DNA of 64,000 nt from CBDCWO01 sp965223405 (GTDB lineage: Bacteria > Bacteroidota > Bacteroidia > Chitinophagales > Saprospiraceae), in assembly GCA_965223405.1 (NCBI GenBank), contig CBDCWO010000006.1, positions 4,340,001-4,404,000 of the forward strand. The letters are read 5' to 3'. How positions within the stretch are numbered: position 1 is the stretch's first letter; each line of letters opens with the position of its first letter. Below the pieces are notes generated by a model. That model had not been told where the DNA came from. It did not search any database and saw only the letters and a list, made by a program, of their open reading frames with translations. Both the position numbers and the translations under genes were made by a program. Below, piece after piece: positions 27,655 to 35,000 of this stretch.

Positions 27655-28424
27655 ATCAAAGTTTAGATGGAGCCGTAAAGACCCGTGTATACAACCAGAT
27701 TGGAGAAATATGTTTTTCTCACCCAGCTCATAATTCTATGCCGGGTTCACTGCTGGCTCAATTGGTCAAAGGAATTGAAGAAATGGATCTTACTCCAGAG
27801 GTTAAGATCATCTTTTTAAAAAGCGGGGGGAATCGTACTTTTTGTGCCGGTGCGAGTTTTGAAGAATTGGTTTCAATATCTACTGTCGAAGAAGGGAAGC
27901 GGTTTTTTTCAGGATTTGCTTCCGTAATCAATGCATGTCGTCTAGCCTCAAAGTTAATTATAGGTCGAGTGCAGGGAAAAGCGGTTGGCGGCGGTGTAGG
28001 TCTGGCTGCCGCAGTGGATTATTGTTATGCCAATTCGTTTGCAGCCATTAAATTAAGCGAATTAGCATTGGGAATTGGTCCTTTTGTGATTGGTCCGGCA
28101 GTAAAGCGTAAGATCGGATTGGCTGCGTTTGGCCAACTGTCATTGAATCCGACCGAGTGGTATTCTGCAGAGTGGGCTTTGCAGAAAGGTCTGTATCAAG
28201 AAGTCTTTGAGAAAACCGAACATATGGATCACGCTATTCAAATCAAATTGGCAGAATGGACAGAGTACCATCCCGAAGCTTTGTTTCAATTAAAGAAGAT
28301 CCTCTGGGAAAACACAACGCATTGGGATCAATTATTGATGGAAAGGGCTGCAATTAGTGGTCGATTAGTCCTTTCGGATTACACCCGTGATGCCATTTTA
28401 CGTATTAAAAAAAATCAAAAATAA
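27651..28424 (+). CDS. Enoyl-CoA hydratase/isomerase (crotonase) family protein
   Basis: 257 residues. Crotonase fold: oxyanion-hole regions TFCAGASFEEL and RVQGKAVGGGVGLAAAVDY. In classical hydratases two glutamates catalyse water addition; here the first is replaced by Gly (G117 in GGGVGL), while the second is kept (E137 in LSELALGIGPFVIG). The motif resembles methylglutaconyl/carboxygeranoyl-CoA hydratases, which also diverge at this site. In this operon it likely does the PaaF/PaaG step (dehydroadipyl-CoA hydration or ring-epoxide isomerisation), but a separate acyl-CoA route is possible. It is translationally coupled to paaZ (ATGA), with the next gene 4 bp downstream. Confidence 0.82.
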   Translation: MNQSLDGAVKTRVYNQIGEICFSHPAHNSMPGSLLAQLVKGIEEMDLTPEVKIIFLKSGGNRTFCAGASFEELVSISTVEEGKRFFSGFASVINACRLASKLIIGRVQGKAVGGGVGLAAAVDYCYANSFAAIKLSELALGIGPFVIGPAVKRKIGLAAFGQLSLNPTEWYSAEWALQKGLYQEVFEKTEHMDHAIQIKLAEWTEYHPEALFQLKKILWENTTHWDQLLMERAAISGRLVLSDYTRDAILRIKKNQK

Positions 28425-28428
28425 TAAG

Positions 28429-29610
28429 ATGAAGGATGTATTTGTTGTTTCAGCTGTAAGAACCCCAATTGGAAGTTTTGGGGGTATGCTTTCTGGATTT
28501 ACTGCTATAGAATTAGGCTCTCTGGCTATTCAAGGGGCATTGGAGAAAGTAGCAATGTCCGAAGCTGAGGTAGATGAGGTATTTATGGGAAATGTGGTTC
28601 AGGCTAATCTGGGTCAAGCTCCGGCACGTCAGGCTGCCATTGGTGCCGGATTAGATCCTCAGGTTCCCTGCACAACCATAAACAAAGTCTGCGCAAGTGG
28701 GATGAAGTCGATTATGGTGGCTGCCCAGACCATTCAACTTGGACAGGCAGATGTAATTGTGGCAGGGGGAATGGAGAGCATGAGTAATATTCCCTTTTAT
28801 GTGCCCAATGCCCGCTGGGGTTATAAGTACGGTAATAGCGAATTCATCGACGGTTTGCAGAAAGACGGATTAACGGATGCATACGGAAATATGGCTATGG
28901 GTGTTTGTGCAGATCGAACCGCTACCAAATATGATATTTCGCGTGAAGACCAGGATCTATTTGCGATCCAATCCTATCAACGAAGTTCCAGGGCTACAAC
29001 AGACAAAAAATTTACTAGTGAAATCATTCCTATTTCCATTCCGCAAAGAAAAAAGGATCCGGTTATTGTCGACGAGGATGAAGAATATAAAAGAGTCAAA
29101 TTTGATAAAATTACAAATTTACGGCCTGCATTTACTAAAGATGGAACGGTAACTGCGGCGAACGCTTCGACCATCAATGATGGCGCTTCTGTATTTGTAC
29201 TTTGTTCGGAAGAAAAGTTAAAATCTTCTGGGATCAAACCATTGGCACGAATAATTGCGTATGCTGATGCAGCTCAGGAACCGGAATGGTTTACAACTGC
29301 CCCTGTACTGGCAGCACCAAAGGCATTCAAACGAGCGGGGTTAAGTAAAGAGGATATCGATCTGTTTGAAGTAAACGAAGCTTTCTCTGTGGTTACATTA
29401 GCATTTAATAAGTTGTTGGAGGTGGATTCGGATCGAGTCAATGTCCATGGTGGAGCGGTTTCACTAGGTCATCCTTTAGGTGCTTCCGGGTCACGAATTA
29501 GTTGCACCTTAGTGCATGCTTTAAAAGATCGCAACGGAAAATACGGACTGGCAACACTCTGCAACGGGGGTGGGGGAGCCTCTGCTCTGATCATTGAAAA
29601 TCTTTCATAA
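28429..29610 (+). CDS. atoB: Acetyl-CoA C-acetyltransferase (thiolase II)
   Basis: 393 residues, cytoplasmic. MKDVFVVSAVRTPIGSFGG start, nucleophile C88 in NKVCASGMKS, DVIVAGGMESMSNIPFY, GGAVSLGHPLGASGSRI with the base His, and CNGGGGASALI with the second Cys: the classic acetoacetyl-CoA thiolase set. It interconverts two acetyl-CoA and acetoacetyl-CoA, or finishes short-chain beta-oxidation. The open frame reaches back to 28387 inside the previous gene, but similarity begins at the ATG at 28429, 4 bp after its stop. Last gene of the operon. A role in this pathway rather than general metabolism is inferred from position. Confidence 0.88.
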   Translation: MKDVFVVSAVRTPIGSFGGMLSGFTAIELGSLAIQGALEKVAMSEAEVDEVFMGNVVQANLGQAPARQAAIGAGLDPQVPCTTINKVCASGMKSIMVAAQTIQLGQADVIVAGGMESMSNIPFYVPNARWGYKYGNSEFIDGLQKDGLTDAYGNMAMGVCADRTATKYDISREDQDLFAIQSYQRSSRATTDKKFTSEIIPISIPQRKKDPVIVDEDEEYKRVKFDKITNLRPAFTKDGTVTAANASTINDGASVFVLCSEEKLKSSGIKPLARIIAYADAAQEPEWFTTAPVLAAPKAFKRAGLSKEDIDLFEVNEAFSVVTLAFNKLLEVDSDRVNVHGGAVSLGHPLGASGSRISCTLVHALKDRNGKYGLATLCNGGGGASALIIENLS

Positions 29611-29834
29611 TAGTAAGAAGGGTTAGATTCAACAGTCCGGTATTTAAAAAAGCAAATATGAAAATGACATTTACCTTTTATTCTAGTGGAAGTAAGATAA
29701 AGAACCGATGACCTGATATCATATTATCGCTTTTTGCCCAATATAGACCTTGATATTTTATTATACTTGAGCAAAGAATAGGTAATTGATCCTGATGATA
29801 ATCGCCTATTGATTTGGTGCATTCTGAAAGTTCA

Positions 29835-30926
29835 TTATTTCATTATCTTGACCTTGTAAATGTCCATGGGCTCTTCTTTCCCCTTAAAACTAATATCACT
29901 TACCTTTTCCATTTCAAATGGAGGATTATCTATAATTGATACCACATCGTCCGTAATGGCTAATTTGGCACCAATCTTACCACAGACTTTTTCTACCCGG
30001 GCGGTTGTATTTAACACATCGCCTGAAAATTTTATGGACTTCTTTATTTTGCCCATTTCACCAATCATGACATCTCCACAATGGACAGCAGCTTTAAACT
30101 CAGGGACAAGCCCATATTTTTGCAAATAAATATCTCGTTTTTTATTGATCTCCAGTTCGAATTCGTGAAAACAGGTCAAACACTGCGTTTTATAAGTCCC
30201 TACAGGGAATGTCCAGGAAATAACCACTAAATCTCCCACATACTCCACTACTTCTCCTTTGTGCTTTATGATTACATTCGCAATATCATGAAAGAAGTCA
30301 TTCAGAAAACGATAAAACTTTTCATTACCGAGCTGTTCAGCAATGGGAGTGGAGTTATTAAGATCAAGGAACATAAAAATTCGTTGTTCTTCCTTAGGAT
30401 TAAAATATTTACCGGTAAACATTTTCCACATTTCATTGGGACCGAATCTTTCAGCCAGTTGTAATATAAACGATGTCAGCAATGCCAATACTAAAAAAGG
30501 TAGTGCGGGATGCCAAAAAGCAGTTGAAAACAAAAACTCTTGAGTATCCTGCCAGACCGAAACCTCACTAATTGATCGGTCTGAGAGAATACTGTTATAG
30601 GTCAGGGAGATGCCGGTGATTAATAAAAAAATGACTACCGTATAAATAATAAATTTCTTAAGCACAGCAACCCAAAATTTTTGTCGTGATAACCTTTTCT
30701 GGAAAAAAAAGATCTCCAATAAACCAAAGACCAGACCACCAACAAACAAACCACCTACAGCGGCGATTAAGTTTTTACTAAAACTGTATTCCTCCATAGG
30801 TTGGGTTTCGAACACTCCGGGGTAGTTGGCAAGAAAGAAGTATTCATGGAATGTAATTAGTAATCCGGCGATGATCCACAGTACGGAAATTGTAATCAAC
30901 CAGATTAGACGATTTTGTAAATACAT
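29835..30926 (-). CDS. Membrane-bound class III adenylate/guanylate cyclase
   Basis: 363 residues: four transmembrane helices (starting at about residues 8, 52, 90 and 142) followed by a cytoplasmic cyclase domain (about 180-360). Metal-binding Asp D188 (FMFLDLNNST) and D232 (EYVGDLVV) are present, as is the transition-state motif NTTARVE. The base-selecting position that is Lys in adenylate cyclases is E228, as in guanylate cyclases. The second selector position, Asp in adenylate and Cys in guanylate cyclases, is K299 (IKFSGD). The product is therefore uncertain. It starts 66 bp after the stop of the YdeI-like gene on the same strand, so the two may be co-transcribed. Confidence 0.88.
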   Translation of the reverse strand: MYLQNRLIWLITISVLWIIAGLLITFHEYFFLANYPGVFETQPMEEYSFSKNLIAAVGGLFVGGLVFGLLEIFFFQKRLSRQKFWVAVLKKFIIYTVVIFLLITGISLTYNSILSDRSISEVSVWQDTQEFLFSTAFWHPALPFLVLALLTSFILQLAERFGPNEMWKMFTGKYFNPKEEQRIFMFLDLNNSTPIAEQLGNEKFYRFLNDFFHDIANVIIKHKGEVVEYVGDLVVISWTFPVGTYKTQCLTCFHEFELEINKKRDIYLQKYGLVPEFKAAVHCGDVMIGEMGKIKKSIKFSGDVLNTTARVEKVCGKIGAKLAITDDVVSIIDNPPFEMEKVSDISFKGKEEPMDIYKVKIMK

Positions 30927-30992
30927 GGTACTGATTAAGTCAGGTTATAGTATAGACGTTGAAACCTTGCAATTAGTTGCCCTTTCTGCTGA

Positions 30993-31505
30993 TCACTGGG
31001 CATTTCGGATTGCTTGATTGAGGACTTTATAATCAATTTTACCCTTATACTGTTTTAGGTGTTCTATCACAATTACAGAACGAATTACCTGGCGATCTTG
31101 CGATTTGCCTTGGTTAATGATATATAATAATGTTCTTTGTTTGCCTTTGGTCAAGGTATTGAAAAACTTTTCGCCTTCAGGGTCCTGCAATAATACTTCT
31201 CTAAGCGCATCCGGAAAAGGCAATCCATATTCACTCTCATCTTTCTCCAAGGTGATTTTGACTGTTTCTCCCACGATGAGTCCCAAATTTTTTTTGAGTT
31301 TTTGATTCACTTTGATCACATAGGTACCTTTTTTATAAGCGGTTAGGGCACATTGAAACGGTTCACATCCATTTATGGTAGCCACAACTCGCTTGGTTCC
31401 TACATCCAAAAAGTAATTTGTGATATATGGAGGGACAGCGGCATGGTGAGCCCATAACTTGTTATGACTTGGTTCCAATTTAGATTCAAATTCTTTAATT
31501 GTCAT
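30993..31505 (-). CDS. YdeI/OmdA-type protein with DUF1905 domain
   Basis: 170 residues, no signal peptide. The N-terminal half (about 15-95) fits the DUF1905 beta-barrel (RVVATINGCEPFQCALTAYKKGTYVIKVNQKLKKNLGLIVGETVKITLEKDESEYGLPFP). The C-terminal half (PDALREVLLQDPEGEKFFNTLTKGKQRTLLYIINQGKSQDRQVIRSVIVIEHL) matches the YdeI/OmpD-associated helical region with its conserved L..GKQR...Y motif. Biochemical function is unknown; some relatives have been linked to bacteriocin resistance. Upstream partner of the cyclase gene. Confidence 0.82.
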   Translation of the reverse strand: MTIKEFESKLEPSHNKLWAHHAAVPPYITNYFLDVGTKRVVATINGCEPFQCALTAYKKGTYVIKVNQKLKKNLGLIVGETVKITLEKDESEYGLPFPDALREVLLQDPEGEKFFNTLTKGKQRTLLYIINQGKSQDRQVIRSVIVIEHLKQYKGKIDYKVLNQAIRNAQ

Positions 31506-31670
31506 TTGTCACTCTTTCGCTAAAGTTAAAAAAATGAAATAACCTCTATTTCCAAAAAGCAAGAAAAGCGGTTACTTCCCCATTGGATATGAAATGTTTC
31601 GATCTTCTGACACCGCTCACTATTCTCAATGTGTTAAACCCAAATCAGCATGATTCTGGTAAAGTTCAAA

Positions 31671-31940
31671 TTACTCTTTTTTTCTTTTACTTGAACCGGC
31701 ACCTCCTAAGTCAATGGATACAGCAATTACCATAATGAAAATATTAAAAAAACCCCAAGATCCTCCCTTTTCCAACATGACATATGAATACCATAGAAAA
31801 GTCGTAGGCGCAAAAATGAATCCGAGTACCGGCCAAAGATAGGAGTCGTAAAGACCGTTGAACCAATCAGTAATAAAAAATAAGGTCAAGATCAGTACAC
31901 GTGGAACGATCAAAGCGATCAAACCGAGCAAACAAGGCAT
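31671..31940 (-). CDS. Small integral membrane protein, unknown function
   Basis: 89 residues with three hydrophobic segments: LLGLIALIVPRVLILTLFFI, LWPVLGFIFAPTTFLWYSYVM and FFNIFIMVIAVSIDLGGA. It ends in a basic tail GSSKRKKE that should lie in the cytoplasm. No family is assigned. Isolated between the YdeI-like gene and the giant surface protein gene. Confidence 0.75.
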   Translation of the reverse strand: MPCLLGLIALIVPRVLILTLFFITDWFNGLYDSYLWPVLGFIFAPTTFLWYSYVMLEKGGSWGFFNIFIMVIAVSIDLGGAGSSKRKKE

Positions 31941-32041
31941 GTCAATTATATTTTAATGTCTGTAACTTATTGAGGGCGACTGAAATCTAAAGGATAAATT
32001 ATACTTCCTTGATTATTTCATCGACGAAATGCCCGAATAAA

Positions 32042-32077
32042 CAAAAAGGGAGCAAAATAGTATTTGCTCCCTCAAAA
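32042..32077 (-). terminator. Terminator of the giant surface protein gene
   Basis: A perfect 10-bp stem AGGGAGCAAA (32047-32056) / TTTGCTCCCT (32063-32072) with a 6-nt loop. On the minus strand it is followed by TTTTT. It lies 25-50 bp past the stop of the 1849-residue gene; an A run on the other side means it may also work in reverse. Confidence 0.85.
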
Positions 32078-32096
32078 AATCTTCTTAAAATATTAT

Positions 32097-35000
32097 TTAT
32101 TCTACTCGGATCATTTTTTTGGTAATGACCCTATCTGCCGTTTTCATCTGATAATACATCAGTCCGGTACTGTTCTTCAACTGCAAGTTGTTGAGATTCC
32201 AGCTATGTTGACCTTTGGCATAGTTACCTTCGGTAAATGCAATAACTTTACCGGTTACATCAAATACTCTCAGTGAAACCTGTTGAGCTTTTGCAACGAA
32301 GAATGAAATCTCGGTTTCACTATTGAAAGGATTCGGACGGTTTTGGTACAATTGTATTTCTCCTATCTCATTATTTCTAAGCTGGAGACCTGATTGACGC
32401 TGATTAGGCTCACCTGACCGCTGTCCATCTACCTTTACATTCATTACTTTATCTCCGGCATTAGCCGCAATAATTTGATCGGGGCATACATTACCGCTGC
32501 CATCTTGAAGTAGGATATATGTAATACATTTGTCCACATTTCCCGCTTCATCCCATACATAAATTTCAACTTCTATTTGTTCCATTTTGCCATCCGGGAT
32601 GTCATCACAAGTAAAGACCCTGTTTTGTTCAAGTCCGTCAGCATCAAATGTAAAGGTCAGATTTTCTTTTATGGTGCAATTGTCAAAGCTTCCTGCATCA
32701 AGATCTTTGGCCCAAACTTCGATGCTCAGGGAAGATGGCATTACTACTGTAGCCACTCCATTATAACAATAAGGTGTTGGTGGTTTGCAGTCGTTAATTG
32801 CAACTTGTGTAGTACACGTGTCGAAATTACCACAACGATCTTCAGCAATCAGGTAAACATCATGAATTCCGAAAGGTAATTCCCCGGTAAACTTATTACT
32901 ATGTCCGTATAGATATCCGGCAGGATCGGTTACACCTTCAGGTTTTATTATATATCGATACCGAATTTCATCAGCTGGAGTGCAATTGTCGGTTGCTGAG
33001 CCAAAATCAATCTCTACTATTTCAGGTACACAATCTTCAGTATAATTACAAATAATCTGTGGTAACACACATGTAACCTCAGGAGCCTCGTAATCTTGGA
33101 CTTTGATTACTTGTAGATACTGAATATAACCGTCACCATCGTCTTTTAGATTGCGATATACACATGGACGGTCTTCACCGGCAGTGATTCGGTCATCGAC
33201 AATTACATCAGGATGACGGAAGTGTTGGTCCGGATCGTAAACACACCAATCGATTATGGTCCAGGTTCTCAAAATCTTATAACACGCTCCATTTACGATG
33301 TCGAATTTCTGATCAACATAATTAATACCAACCAATTCACAGTCATCGTCGGTGATGGTAGGTTCACCGGTTGTTTCAGGACTTAAAGCATCAGCTTCTT
33401 CACAATCAGCTACAACATCAGCAGGGAAGATGACTTCAAAGTCAGATCTTGGTTTGATAATTACCCGCTGATAGCAAACACTTTGATTTTCGCATTTATC
33501 CGTAACAGTCCATGTCCTAGTCAAAACGCCAACTCCACATTCATTCAAAGAACCTTCAGTTGTTGAATCAATGGTAGGATACCAGCAATTGTCGTAATAT
33601 TCGGGAGTTCCAAAATATTTTTCAGGATTCGGTTTCCCATAACTAGGATCATCGTATGCATCCAGAAGTAACCACACCCTGCAATAGATGGGTTTCCAAT
33701 CATAATCATATGCAAATCCATTGATACCCCAGGGTTTTTCATTACAATCGTTATGGTAGTCGTCTGAGCTTGGACCACCATAATATCCATGTTTTCCACC
33801 ATCCCAAGGAACTTTGACACACCATCGAGCCGGATAGGCTATTGTTCCATTGGATTTACTCAATTTATCTGTACCTCCATTTTTCACATCCCATACTTGT
33901 GCCGGAGATTTATCCAAATCACAATTACTTCTCAAAACATCTGTTTCATAACAGACATCATGAGCATAACGGGCTCCCCAGCCTTGCACTTGATCTACTC
34001 CTACGGGAATGATCCAATGATAGGGAACTCCATCACAGTAATATGTCACATCATCCGGAGCATTACATACCGGAGGTGTTTTATCGTCTTTGATCACTTC
34101 GATCATACAATCGTTGTAATAGGGTAAATCCAATACATGTTTACTAATAATGCCTGAATAAAAGAAGTGGACCAAATTTCTATCCTGCGAAACAAACGAA
34201 GCCAACTCCGGATTGTTAGCAATATTTTGATAAATCTGTAGCTTTTTCGCTGTATCATCCTCGAAGCAGATCAGATAACCAAGCAAATTGATCAGTTGTA
34301 GTACATTGGTCACCTCGATAGTCGCACCTGCAGTAGCCGGAGCAGCTAAAATATTACCTATAATCGGGTTGAAGGGAGGTGTAATCATGTCGTCCTGTGG
34401 ACTGATCATAAAGGAACCGTTGTCCACATTGATTTCCACGTTTATTCCCAAATCAATTACAGGAATATTTTCCAGGACACTTTCAAAATCGAAACATAGA
34501 ATTCCATCTTCAAAGATATCATCTAGTGGAGTCTCACAAATCTGAGAGCCCAGGAAGTATAGAAATTCATCCACTTGATCCAATCCGAGATCTGCACCAA
34601 AAGCATCTTCAATAGTCATATTCAATCTATCAAAGTCAAACGTTCCCAATGCTCCGAATAAATCGACCAGGAAGTTTTCAATAGTTTCTACCACATAGGC
34701 CAATTGAATATCACCGCACTGGATGGGGGGATAAATCTTCTTATACTGATTGAGGGAATCATAATAGTATACATAGTTACAACGGAATCCTCCATATCGC
34801 AACACCGGTGCTCGCCACCAGTTGAACCATTGATGCTCGGAACCTCTGAATACATGCGGATCATAAGGTGGTGTATTCAGATTTTCATAGACTCTTAACA
34901 CTACACTATCCGTTCCACACTCGGTAACATCTAAATACGTATCAAATACATAAAGATCTATCCACTCCTCAATGAGTTCATGGATGGTTCCTTTGAAATG

